A stretch of DNA of 64,000 nt from Fidelibacterota bacterium. GTDB lineage: Bacteria > Pseudomonadota > Alphaproteobacteria > Rhodospirillales > Rhodospirillaceae. A program made the position numbers and the translations under genes. Where the stretch lies: assembly GCA_947475895.1 (NCBI GenBank), contig CANJMF010000002.1:186001-250000 (forward strand), read 5' to 3'. The notes under the pieces are model-generated. The model did not search any database. It was not told where the DNA came from and saw only the letters and a list, made by a program, of their open reading frames with translations. Positions 55,452-64,000 of the stretch are shown in pieces (position 1 is the first letter of the stretch; the number at the start of each line of letters is the position of its first letter).

Positions 55452-57377
55452 ATGCGGCAGAGTTTGTTTGCGGCCGTTGCGGTTTTCGCGGCGATGATGG
55501 CGGGAGATCCCGCCCATGCGCAGCGCGCGGCGGAGAACGCCGTGAATTCTGCCGAGGACGCTTTTGGTGTTTCCATCGGCTCCGAGACGGTCGGTCTCTA
55601 TACGTCCACCAGCGCGCGGGGATTCAACCCGACCCAGGCCGGTAATATCCGCATCGACGGCCTGTACTTCGATCAACAGAACATGACCGCCGGCCGCATC
55701 TACGCCGAGACTGCCATGCGCGTTGGCTTGAGTGCACAGTCCTATCCGTTTCCCGCGCCGACCGGAATCGTCGATATCCGCTTGCGCCGGCCGACCGATC
55801 ATCTGACGGGCAGCGGCGGCATTATGTATGGGCCTTACGGATCCCTTCAGTTGGACGCGGAAGTCGCCAGCCCCATCGTGCCCGGAAAGCTCGGCGGCTA
55901 CGCGACCACCACCGCGGTTCTGTTCGCCAACGCCGCCTATCCCGGACCTTATTTGCAGGTCAATTACGGCACGGTCCTGAACTTCACGCCCAGCGACAAC
56001 ATCGACATCGTTGTTTTCGGCCAAGGACAAACGGGCCACACCCCGCAACAGAATTTCGTTTTCACGGCCAGCGGCGGCGTTCCTCCGCAATACGATCGGA
56101 ATCTTTTCTTCGGTCAGCCGTGGGCCGAGCACAATCGTCGGGTATTCCATCTCGGCTTCATCATGACGGCAACGCTGCCCGACGACTGGATTTTGCGCAC
56201 GGGCCTTTTCCGCTCGAACCATTTCATGCCGGATGAACACTACGTCTTTTTCCGCAACGTCCAACCCGACGGCAGCGCCGACCTTGACGTCTTGCGCAGC
56301 GCGCTCATCCGCGACTTCTCTTATTCGGGCGAGGCACGGCTCAGCCGCACCTTCACGGAAGGTCAGCGTCAGCACACCTTGCACATCGCCGTCCGCGCGC
56401 GCGACGCCGAACACACCTTCGGCGGCGGCAGTAGCGTTTCTTTCGGGCGGGCCCAGGTCGGCGTTTATGATCCACACCCTCAACCGGTTTTCCCTGCTCT
56501 GGCGCCACCACGGGATAACGACGTCTCTCAAATTACGCCGGGAATTTCCTATGTGGGCCGTTGGCTCAATGTGGGCGAAGTCAGTGTCGGCCTGCAGAAA
56601 AGCTTTTTTCGCGGCGAGGTGACGGCGCCCGGTGTCGCGCCTTCGCGCACCAAAGCGCAGCCTTGGCTCTACAACGGCACACTTGCCGTGTACCTCAGCA
56701 AGAACGCGGCACTTTACGGCAGCTATACGCGCGGCCTCGAAGAGTCCGGCGTCGCGTCCGAAACCGCCATCAATCGCGGTGAAGCGCTGCCCGTCAGTCA
56801 GACCGAGCAGGTCGATGCGGGCGTTCGCTATAAGTTGGGCGCCATCACCATGCTCGCGGGCGTGTTCGAAGTGAAGAAGCCGTTCTTCGACCGCAACGCC
56901 GCCAATTTTTTCACCAACGTCGGCAGCTTGAGCCATCGCGGCGTCGAATTGTCTGTCTCCGGCCGCCTAGCCCCAGGATTGACCGTCGTCGCGGGGGCCA
57001 TGTTCTTGCGCGCGCGCATCGAGGCCGACGCGGCCGTCGCGAGCTTCATCGGCGCGGTTCCGGCCGGAAAGCCCAATCGCAACGTGCGATTCAATGTGCA
57101 GTATGGTCCGGCGGCATGGCGCGGCTTCTCCATTGACGGTCAGCTGAATCAAGACGGCCCGGCCTTTGCCAATCGCTCCAACACGCTGCGGCTTGGTTCC
57201 AACACCACGCTCGATCTTGGCGCGCGCTATGTGTTCAAAGTCTTCGACACATCGGCGTCTGCAAGATTACGCCTATTGAACGCCACCAACACCTACGGCT
57301 GGACGGTCTCGTCCTCCGGCTCGTACACGCCCATCCAACCCCGCCGCGTCACCGCGCAACTGGTCGCGGATTTCTAG
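55452..57377 (+). CDS. TonB-dependent receptor, tandem copy 1
   Basis: 641-residue outer-membrane receptor. Seen: signal peptide ending at DPAHA, then ENAVNSAEDAFGVSIGSETVGLYTS and ARGFNPTQAGNIRIDGLYFD (plug-like), GLSAQSYPFPAPTGI, the barrel with GYTRGLEESG-like YTRGLEESGVASE, GVFEVKKPFFDRNAANFF and SHRGVELSVSGR, and a final strand ending LVADF. GGGGGAAAGAG precedes the ATG. First of three tandem paralogues and clearly related to the cluster A receptor (17384-19303). The 246-base gap after recO shows no gene. The barrel lacks the usual cork/TonB box, and the ligand is unknown. Confidence 0.9.
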   Translation: MRQSLFAAVAVFAAMMAGDPAHAQRAAENAVNSAEDAFGVSIGSETVGLYTSTSARGFNPTQAGNIRIDGLYFDQQNMTAGRIYAETAMRVGLSAQSYPFPAPTGIVDIRLRRPTDHLTGSGGIMYGPYGSLQLDAEVASPIVPGKLGGYATTTAVLFANAAYPGPYLQVNYGTVLNFTPSDNIDIVVFGQGQTGHTPQQNFVFTASGGVPPQYDRNLFFGQPWAEHNRRVFHLGFIMTATLPDDWILRTGLFRSNHFMPDEHYVFFRNVQPDGSADLDVLRSALIRDFSYSGEARLSRTFTEGQRQHTLHIAVRARDAEHTFGGGSSVSFGRAQVGVYDPHPQPVFPALAPPRDNDVSQITPGISYVGRWLNVGEVSVGLQKSFFRGEVTAPGVAPSRTKAQPWLYNGTLAVYLSKNAALYGSYTRGLEESGVASETAINRGEALPVSQTEQVDAGVRYKLGAITMLAGVFEVKKPFFDRNAANFFTNVGSLSHRGVELSVSGRLAPGLTVVAGAMFLRARIEADAAVASFIGAVPAGKPNRNVRFNVQYGPAAWRGFSIDGQLNQDGPAFANRSNTLRLGSNTTLDLGARYVFKVFDTSASARLRLLNATNTYGWTVSSSGSYTPIQPRRVTAQLVADF

Positions 57378-57386
57378 GTGAGGGGC

Positions 57387-59333
57387 ATGGCGAAAAAAAT
57401 GCGGCGCATGAAACATAACCGGCTTGCCGCGGTTGCGGCACTCGCGACCATGGCTGCGTATCCGGCCTATGCACAACGCGCGTCTGAGAATGCGGTGAAT
57501 TCCGCCGGCGACGCTTTCGGCGTCTCCATCGGCTCCGAAACCGTCGGCATTTACAGCTCAAGCAGCGCGCGCGGTTTCAGTCCGACCCAAGCCGGAAACA
57601 TCCGCATCGACGGCATGTACTTCGATCAGCAGGGCCCGGCCTTGGGCCGCGTTTACGCCGACACCACCATGCGTGTCGGATTGAGTGCGCAGTCCTACGC
57701 CTTTCCCGCACCGACCGGTATCGCCGACACGCGCTTGCGCCGTCCCGCCGATCACTTGATCGGCAGCGCCGGCGTTACCTATGGACCCTTCGATCTGTTT
57801 CAGGTCGACCTCGAGGCGTCGGGCCCCATCGTTCCCGGAAAGCTCAGCGCTTATGCCACCGCCACATCGGTTTTCGTCGGCAACGTCGCCTGGCCCGGTC
57901 CATCTCAGCAAAACACCTATGGCGGAGTACTGGAGTGGACGCCCAACGACACCGTGAATGTGGCGGTCTTCGGCCAAGGCCAAGTCAGTTACGCCCCCAA
58001 CCAGAATTTCATCTTCACAGGCGGCGCCTTCACCCCTCCGGAATTCGACCGGAATGTTTATTTTGGTCAGCCGTGGGCAGTCCACCATCGCCGGGGACTC
58101 CATCTCGGCGTCGTTGTGTCCGCAACGCTGCCCGACGATTGGATTTTGCGCACGGGCCTCTTCCGTTCGCTTCACTCTCTGCCCGATGAATACTTTCCGT
58201 TTTTTCGCAACGTCCAACCGGACGGCATGGCGAATGTCGACATATTGCGGAGCGCGCCGATCCACGACCTGTCTTATTCGGGTGAGGCGCGCTTGAGCCG
58301 CACGTTCACAGAAGGTCCACGTCAACACACCTTGCAGTTTGCCGTGCGCGGCCGCGATGCTGCCCATGAGTTCGGCGGCGGCAGCAGCGTTTCTTTCGGA
58401 ACGGGCCGCATCGGTGTTTACGATCCTCGGCCGGAGCCTGTGTTTCCCACTCCCGTGCCGCCCAGTCACAATCACGTGTCGCAAGTTACGCCCGGAATTG
58501 CTTATGTCGGCCGTTGGCGCGACCTGGGCGAATTCAGCGTCGGTGCGCAGAAAAGCATCTTTCGCGGCGAAGTCGCAGCGCCAGGTGTTGCGCCGTCGCA
58601 AACCAGCTCCAACCCCTGGCTCTATAACGGCACGCTCGCAATCTACTTAAGCAACGACGCGGCCTTGTACGGAAGCTATACGCGCGGCCTCGAAGAGTCC
58701 GGTGTTGCCTCCGAAAGCGCCAGCAACCGCGGCGAATCCTTGCCGGTGAGTCTCACCGAGCAGATCGACGCTGGAATTCGTTATAAAATCGGTTCGCGCG
58801 TGACGCTGATCGCAGGCGTGTTCGAAGTGAAAAAACCGTTCTTCGATCGCAATGCCGCCAATCTCTTCACACAGGTCGGCAACCTCAGTCATCGTGGTAT
58901 CGAACTTTCCATGTCGGGTCGCATCGCGCCGGGACTAACCATTGTTGCGGGCGCCATGCTCTTGCGCCCACGCATCGAAGCCAATGCCGCTGTCGCCAGT
59001 TTCATCGGACCCGTGCCGGCCGGAAAGCCCAATCGCAACGTGCGGCTGAACGTGCAGTATGCCCCGGCGTCTTGGCACGGTTTTTCCATCGACGGTCAAG
59101 TGAATCAAGACGGCCCAGCCTTTGCCAACCGCGCGAACACCTTTCAACTCGATCCCAACACCACCCTCGATCTCGGCGCGCGCTACGTTTTCAAAGCCTT
59201 CGGCACCTCGGCATCCGCAAGACTACGCCTGCTGAACGTAACCGATGCCTATGGCTGGACTGTTTCCGCATCGAGTTCTTATTCGGCCATTCTGCCGCGC
59301 CGCGTCACCGCGCAACTGGTGGCGGATTTCTAA
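57387..59333 (+). CDS. TonB-dependent receptor, tandem copy 2
   Basis: 648-residue paralogue of the previous gene. Seen: a basic start, signal peptide ending at AYPAYA, ENAVNSAGDAFGVSIGSETVGIYSS and ARGFSPTQAGNIRIDGMYFD, GLSAQSYAFPAPTGIADTRLRRP, GSYTRGLEESGVASESASNRGE, KKPFFDRNAANLFTQVGNLSHRGIELSMSGR and the LVADF end. ATG at 57387 is nine bases after GTG 57378, and GAGGGGC lies in front of it; the stop of copy 1 is ten bases upstream. Differences from copy 1 cluster in the loops around residues 190-260 and 380-420, where ligand loops are expected, so the copies may have different specificity (inference). Confidence 0.9.
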   Translation: MAKKMRRMKHNRLAAVAALATMAAYPAYAQRASENAVNSAGDAFGVSIGSETVGIYSSSSARGFSPTQAGNIRIDGMYFDQQGPALGRVYADTTMRVGLSAQSYAFPAPTGIADTRLRRPADHLIGSAGVTYGPFDLFQVDLEASGPIVPGKLSAYATATSVFVGNVAWPGPSQQNTYGGVLEWTPNDTVNVAVFGQGQVSYAPNQNFIFTGGAFTPPEFDRNVYFGQPWAVHHRRGLHLGVVVSATLPDDWILRTGLFRSLHSLPDEYFPFFRNVQPDGMANVDILRSAPIHDLSYSGEARLSRTFTEGPRQHTLQFAVRGRDAAHEFGGGSSVSFGTGRIGVYDPRPEPVFPTPVPPSHNHVSQVTPGIAYVGRWRDLGEFSVGAQKSIFRGEVAAPGVAPSQTSSNPWLYNGTLAIYLSNDAALYGSYTRGLEESGVASESASNRGESLPVSLTEQIDAGIRYKIGSRVTLIAGVFEVKKPFFDRNAANLFTQVGNLSHRGIELSMSGRIAPGLTIVAGAMLLRPRIEANAAVASFIGPVPAGKPNRNVRLNVQYAPASWHGFSIDGQVNQDGPAFANRANTFQLDPNTTLDLGARYVFKAFGTSASARLRLLNVTDAYGWTVSASSSYSAILPRRVTAQLVADF

Positions 59334-59359
59334 AGATTTCTCTGGGGGGTAGGCTAAAC

Positions 59360-61300
59360 ATGCGCGGGAACAGGAGACGGACATGGCTCGCGACGACCGC
59401 AATCTTGGCGGTGATGGTTGCGGCAATCCCCGCGCAAGCGCAGCGCGCCGCCGAGAACGCCGTGAATGCGGCGGAAGATGCGTTCGGCGTCTCAATCGGA
59501 AGCGAGACAGTGGGGCTTTACACCTCGACCAGCGCGCGCGGATTCAACCCGACGCAGGCGGGGAACATCCGTTTGGACGGCTTGTATTTCGATCAACAGA
59601 ATATGACGCCGGGCCGGATTTACGCCGACACCACCATGCATGTGGGCCTGAGTGCGCAATCTTACCCATTCCCTGCACCCACCGGCATCGCCGACACCCG
59701 CATACGCCGCCCGGGAGATCATGTGACCGGCAGCGGCGGCATCACTTACGGCGCCTACGGGTCGCTTCAGTTCGATGCGGAAATCGCAACGCCGATTGTG
59801 CCCGACAAGCTCGGCGCGTACGCGACCGTAACCTCGATTCACTTCGCCTACACCGGCATGCCCGGACCCTATCTGCAGATCAGTTACGGCGGCGTGGTGC
59901 ACTTTACGCCCAACGACAACATCGACATCGCGGTCTTCGGCCAAGGACAAACAGGTCACGTCTCACAAGCCATTTTTGTCTTCCCGGCCGCCGGCGTCAC
60001 ACCCCCGGAATATGACCGAAGCACTTTTTTTGGTCAGCCCTGGTCCGAGCATAACCGCCGGGTCCTCCAAGCCGGATTCATCATGTCCGCGACGGTGCTC
60101 GACGATTGGCTTTTGCGTACGGGATTTTTCCGCTCGAATAATTTCTTGCCGGATGAGCACTTTGTATTTTATCGCAACGTCCAGGCCGACGGCACCGCCA
60201 ACCTCGACATCTTGCGCAGTGCGCTCATTCACGACATCTCGTATTCGGGCGAGGTGCGCCTCAGCCGCACATTCACGGAAGGCGACCGCCAACACACCTT
60301 GCATTTTGCCGTCCGTGGCCGCGATGCCAAGCACACATTCGGCGGCGGCAGCAGCGTTTCTTTCGGCACGTCGCGGGTCGGCGTTTACGATCCGCGGCCC
60401 GAGCCCGTGTACCCGCCGCTGGCGCCGCCAAGTGAGAGTCATATCTCTCAGGTCACGCCCGGCGTCTCCTACGTCGGGCGCTGGCGCGACATCGGCGAAT
60501 TCAGTGTTGGTGCGCAGAAAAGCATTTTTCGTGGGGAAGTAATGCCGCCGGGTTTGGCGCCCTCGCGCAACAGCTCTCAACCTTGGCTCTATAACGGAAC
60601 GCTGGCAGCGTACTTGAGCAAAAACGCGGCGCTCTATGGCAGCTACACGCGCGGCCTCGAAGAGTCCGGCATTGCCTCCGAGAGCGCCAGCAATCGCGGC
60701 GAATTACTGCCGGTAAGTCTCACCGAACAGATCGACGCCGGAATTCGCTATAAATTCGATTCAGGCGTTACGCTGATCGCGGGCGTGTTCGAAGTGAAGA
60801 AGCCGTTCTTCGATCGCAACGCCGCCAATCTTTTCACCCAGGTTGGCGACCTCAATCATCGCGGCGTCGAGCTTTCCGTTTCCGGCCGGATCGCGCCGGG
60901 GCTGACCGTCGTCGCAGGTGTCATGCTGTTGCGCGCGCGCATCGAAGCCAATGCCGCCGTCGCCAGCTTCATCGGCCCGGTCCCAACCGGAAAGCCAAAC
61001 CGCAACGTCCGCTTGAACGTGCAATACGGCCCGAAGGCGTGGCGCGGATTCTCCGTCGATGGTCAAGTGAACCAAGACGGCTCGGGCTTTGCCAACCGCG
61101 CGAACACCGTGCGGCTCGATGCCAACACCACGCTCGATCTTGGCGCGCGTTACGTGTTCAAAGTGTTCGACACGTCGGCGTCTGCCAGGTTTCGCGTGCA
61201 GAACGTCACCAATGCTTACGGTTGGATCGTCTCGGCATCGGGCGCTTATACGCCCCTTCAACCACGCCGCGTCACCGCGCAACTGGTGGCGGATTTCTAA
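59360..61300 (+). CDS. TonB-dependent receptor, tandem copy 3
   Basis: 646-residue third paralogue. Seen: signal peptide MRGNRRRTWLATTAILAVM ending at AIPAQA, then ENAVNAAEDAFGVSIGSETVGLYTS and ARGFNPTQAGNIRLDGLYFD, the shared YTRGLEESGIASESASNRGE, KKPFFDRNAANLFTQVGDLNHRGVELSVSGR and the final LVADF. ATG 59360, preceded by GGGGGGTAGG, is right; the frame is open back to 59072 only because it runs antisense-like through copy 2. Copies 2 and 3 are closer to each other in the central part, copies 1 and 3 at the N-terminus, suggesting recombination. Followed by 163 bases before the second iorA. Confidence 0.9.
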   Translation: MRGNRRRTWLATTAILAVMVAAIPAQAQRAAENAVNAAEDAFGVSIGSETVGLYTSTSARGFNPTQAGNIRLDGLYFDQQNMTPGRIYADTTMHVGLSAQSYPFPAPTGIADTRIRRPGDHVTGSGGITYGAYGSLQFDAEIATPIVPDKLGAYATVTSIHFAYTGMPGPYLQISYGGVVHFTPNDNIDIAVFGQGQTGHVSQAIFVFPAAGVTPPEYDRSTFFGQPWSEHNRRVLQAGFIMSATVLDDWLLRTGFFRSNNFLPDEHFVFYRNVQADGTANLDILRSALIHDISYSGEVRLSRTFTEGDRQHTLHFAVRGRDAKHTFGGGSSVSFGTSRVGVYDPRPEPVYPPLAPPSESHISQVTPGVSYVGRWRDIGEFSVGAQKSIFRGEVMPPGLAPSRNSSQPWLYNGTLAAYLSKNAALYGSYTRGLEESGIASESASNRGELLPVSLTEQIDAGIRYKFDSGVTLIAGVFEVKKPFFDRNAANLFTQVGDLNHRGVELSVSGRIAPGLTVVAGVMLLRARIEANAAVASFIGPVPTGKPNRNVRLNVQYGPKAWRGFSVDGQVNQDGSGFANRANTVRLDANTTLDLGARYVFKVFDTSASARFRVQNVTNAYGWIVSASGAYTPLQPRRVTAQLVADF

Positions 61301-61403
61301 GGCGGCGCGAAAAATATTGGCCGCATAAGAAGAATTTCGCGACGGGCTAATTCAAACATAACGGTAAACCCCACGAATTGCGACCATAGTTAAATATTTC
61401 GCA

Positions 61404-61421
61404 TTTGGTAATATTACCAAA
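61404..61421. promoter_or_regulatory. Perfect 18-bp palindrome before the second iorA
   Basis: TTTGGTAAT directly abutting ATTACCAAA, 42 bases before the iorA ATG and within an A/T-rich stretch. Such a spacer-free dyad is typical of a regulator binding site. It differs from the cluster A operators. Confidence 0.65.
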
Positions 61422-61463
61422 AGTAGCTATCTTCCCGTCAGAGCTTCAAGCCGGAGGGGACCC

Positions 61464-61919
61464 ATGGCATTTCAACTGACGATCAATGGACGCGCGCGCG
61501 AGATCGACGTCGAAGGCGACATGCCGCTGCTGTGGGTCTTGCGTGACGAGATCGGACTCACCGGTACCAAGTTCGGATGCGGCATCGGCGCTTGCGGCGC
61601 TTGCACCGTTCACATCAACGGCGAGGCCATACGCAGTTGTCAGATGCCGGTCTCGGGCGTTGCCGGCCCCATCACCACCATCGAAGGCCTCGGCGCAGGG
61701 CAGGCCGATGAGCTTCATCCCGTCCAAAAAGCGTGGGTCGCGGCGCAGGTTCCCCAGTGCGGCTACTGCCAGTCGGGCCTGATCATGGCGGTCGCATCGC
61801 TGCTGGCGAAGAACCCTTCGCCCACCGACGACGATCTGAAAACCACCGTCACCAATATTTGCCGCTGCGGCACCCACGACCGCGTGCGCGCGGCCGTTGC
61901 GGCTTTGGCCAAAGCATAA
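61464..61919 (+). CDS. iorA: Molybdenum hydroxylase 2Fe-2S small subunit (IorA type), second copy
   Basis: 151-residue paralogue of the protein at 22454. Seen: FGCGIGACGACTVH (Cys39, 44, 47), Cys59, QCGYC (Cys99, 102) and CRC (Cys133, 135), the full set of ligands for two 2Fe-2S clusters. The rest closely follows the same family, including the WVLRDEIGLTGTKFGCG segment. GGAGGGGACCC precedes the ATG. It is followed by the large subunit gene after ten bases. As in cluster A, no FAD subunit gene is present, so a cytochrome is the likely electron acceptor (inference). Confidence 0.93.
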   Translation: MAFQLTINGRAREIDVEGDMPLLWVLRDEIGLTGTKFGCGIGACGACTVHINGEAIRSCQMPVSGVAGPITTIEGLGAGQADELHPVQKAWVAAQVPQCGYCQSGLIMAVASLLAKNPSPTDDDLKTTVTNICRCGTHDRVRAAVAALAKA

Positions 61920-61929
61920 GGGGCTCGCC

Positions 61930-64000
61930 ATGAAAATCACCCGGCGCAAGGCAATCCTCGGCACCGTACTCACCGGCGGCGTGCTCGTCATCGGTTTAGT
62001 GGCAATGCCGTATCCGCAGCGCGAGCGCGAAAAAGCGTTGCTGGGTCAAGACCAAAGACAACGTGGTCATCAAAACCTGGATCAAAGTCGCCCGCGACAA
62101 CAAGGTCACCATCTACGTTCCGCACCAAGATATCGGGCAGGGGTCGTTCACCGGCCTCGGGCAGATGGCCGCCGACGAGATGGATGCCGACTGGGCCCTG
62201 GTTTCGGTGCTCGAAGCCCCCGCGCATGAAGCCTTTGCCAATGGCGCCATGATCACAGGCATGGCCGGCGATCTCGGCGTATCCGATGGTTTGCTCTCCA
62301 CGCTTGGTTTCGTGATTCCCAAAGTCGCCCGCGCTGTGGGCCTCATGCTCACCGGCGGCAGCAGTTCGATCCGCGCCACCGGCCAATACGCCATGCGCCC
62401 GGCTGGCGCTGCCGCACGCGCAGTGTTCATCGAAGCAGCGGCCAAGACCTGGAATCTTCCTGCGTCCGAACTGCAAGCCGCCAATAGCCGTGTGACTCAT
62501 GCGTCGTCCGGCAAAAGCATCACCTACGGCGAACTCATCGATACGGCCGCCACCATCACACCGCCGTCGTCGCCGCGCCTCAAAACCCCCGAGCAATACA
62601 CGCTCATCGGAAAGTCCGTGCCCCGCATCGACATTCCGGAAAAGGTCAACGGCACCGCCAAATACGCCATCGATACGCGCCTGCCTGAAATGAAGTACGC
62701 CGCCATCCGTCATAGCCCCGTCTTCGGCGGCACGCTTGATAGCGTCGACGATGCTGCCGTGCTCAAGATGCCCGGCGTTACGCGCGTTCTCAAACTTCCG
62801 GCGACCAAGGGCACGATGATGAGCCCGGGCGACGGTGACGTCGCTGTCGTCGTTGTGGCCAATAACACGTGGCGCGCCGAGAATGCCGTGCGCGCGCTCA
62901 CGGTCAATTTCGGCCCCGGCCTCAACGGTAACCTCTCCACGGCCTCCATGTTCGCCGGCTTCGACACCGCTGTGTCGACGCCGCCGAAGAAAGATCTCCA
63001 CAAGCAAGGCGACGTCGGCAAGGTCATGAACGCCGCCGGCGCCAAGATCGTCGAAGCGCGCTACCGTGCGCCGTTCCTCGATCATGCCGGCATGGAACCG
63101 CTCTCGACCACGGCGCTCGTACGTGCCGACGGAACAGCCGAACTGTGGGTCGGATCGCAAGTGCCGCTCATGGCGCGCGGCGCTGTCGCCGACGCCCTCG
63201 GCCTCAAGGCCGAGAATGTGCTTGTTCACAATCACCGCATGGGCGGCGGCTTCGGCCGGCGTCTGCATGTGGATTTCATCGTGCAAGCGGCGCGTGTCGC
63301 CGCTGAAATGCCGGGCACGCCCGTCAAACTCACCTGGAGCCGAGAAGAAAGTATTCAACACGGCAAGTATCGTCCTGCCTCCGTCAGCCGCTTCAAAACC
63401 GCTGTGGACGCCGAGGGCTATCCCGTCGCTTGGGAGAATGTCTACAACTGGCACGACGACGACGCCGCCAAAATTCCTTACGGCGTTGCCGATCAACACA
63501 TCGGTTATGTCGAGGCGACCGCGCCAGTCCCCAACGGTCCCTGGCGCAGCGTCGGCCACTCGCGCCATCCTTTCTTCACCGAATCATTCATCGACGAACT
63601 GGCCAATGCGGCCGGCGTCGATCCTTACGCGTATCGCGCCAAACTGCTGACCAACGCCCCCCGCCACCGCGCGGTGCTCGATCTCGCGGCCGAGAAGGGG
63701 AATTGGGGTTCGCCCATGCCCAAAGGGTCCGGGCGCGGTATCGCCGTGCACGAAGCTTTCGGTTCCATCGCCGCTCAAGTGGCGGAGGTTACCGTCGTCA
63801 ATGGCGAACTGAAGGTGAATCGCATCGTATGCGCCATCGATTGCGGCCAAGCCATCAATCCTGACGCTGTCGTTGCGCAGGTTCAAGGCGGCGCGCTGTA
63901 TGGCCTATCGGCGGCTCTGTATGGCGAGATCACGCTGGCCGGCGGTCGTGTCGAGCAATCCAACTTCCACGACTACCGCTCGCTGCTCCTGCAAGATGCG
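61930..64000 (+). pseudogene. iorB: Molybdenum hydroxylase large subunit (IorB type), second copy, frameshifted and cut by window end
   Basis: Moco-binding subunit of the second enzyme. The ATG at 61930 starts a Tat-like signal (MKITRRKAILGTVLTGGVLVIG). This frame is lost after REREKALL, and the protein goes on one base out of frame from about 62042: [61 protein letters not shown], the Moco-binding [24 protein letters not shown] and [22 protein letters not shown], open to the end of the window. One extra G in the GGG at 62043-62045 restores the frame (giving KALLVKTKDN). Either a real lesion or a consensus error. The catalytic Glu would lie beyond the window. Confidence 0.85.

Noticed and set aside
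55332-56936. A 534-codon open frame on the minus strand over tandem receptor 1
   Set aside because: It lies antisense to a well-supported receptor gene and has no recognisable motif; long antisense frames are expected in GC-rich genes. The same applies to 26845-28359 (opposite pdhB), 28401-29159 (opposite pdhC), 30230-31270 (opposite lpdA) and 61988-63568 (opposite iorB).

Overview
The window is GC-rich bacterial chromosome, almost certainly from an alphaproteobacterium; the exact lineage (a Rhizomicrobium/Micropepsis-like, caulobacterial or sphingomonad-like group) is inference. Evidence: the order pyrG-kdsA-eno-ftsB-pdhA-pdhB-pdhC-lpd-lipA-coq10-cinA-pgpA; an E1-beta subunit with its own lipoyl domain; an M23 peptidase overlapping a bactofilin gene; slt-dapA-smpB; and rpoZ-rsh-pdxJ-acpS-lepB-rnc-era-recO. 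No tRNA, rRNA, CRISPR array, integrase or insertion sequence was seen.

Layout. 1-7.3 kb: end of pyrG, an acyltransferase, kdsA, a PEP-mutase-like enzyme, a PepSY protein, an ArsR-controlled operon (ArsR, AHSA1, two VOC proteins) and a YqhA-like membrane protein. 7.3-12.2 kb: a FecBCD-type metal-chelate ABC importer followed by a decayed TonB-dependent receptor. 12.3-16.0 kb: a giant matrixin-type metalloprotease with eight PPC repeats, then eno. 17.4-25.2 kb (cluster A): a leftward run blaI, M56 sensor peptidase (frameshifted), dihaem cytochrome c, TonB-dependent receptor, divergent from a two-subunit molybdenum hydroxylase (iorAB type). 25.4-33.9 kb: ftsB, the pyruvate dehydrogenase complex, lipA, coq10, cinA. 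33.9-44.4 kb: envelope and repair genes (pgpA, M23, bactofilin, slt, dapA, smpB, a sulfite-oxidase fold enzyme, glutathione peroxidase, a response regulator, GNAT, UDG, folK). 44.5-55.2 kb: the conserved rpoZ to recO block, with a large catalase inserted. 55.4-64.0 kb (cluster B): three tandem receptors of the cluster A family, then a second iorAB pair whose large subunit has a frameshift and runs off the window.

The most interesting feature is that one receptor family and an exported molybdenum hydroxylase occur together twice, about 30 kb apart. A working model (inference) is that the receptor brings a substrate into the periplasm, the Tat-exported hydroxylase oxidises it without a FAD subunit, and electrons pass to a c-type cytochrome. 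In cluster A the system would be controlled by a BlaI/M56 pair through two near-identical operator palindromes spaced 21 bp apart. Three genes in or near these accessory regions carry apparent lesions (amber at 11429, frameshifts near 20840 and 62043), so either decay or consensus errors should be considered.
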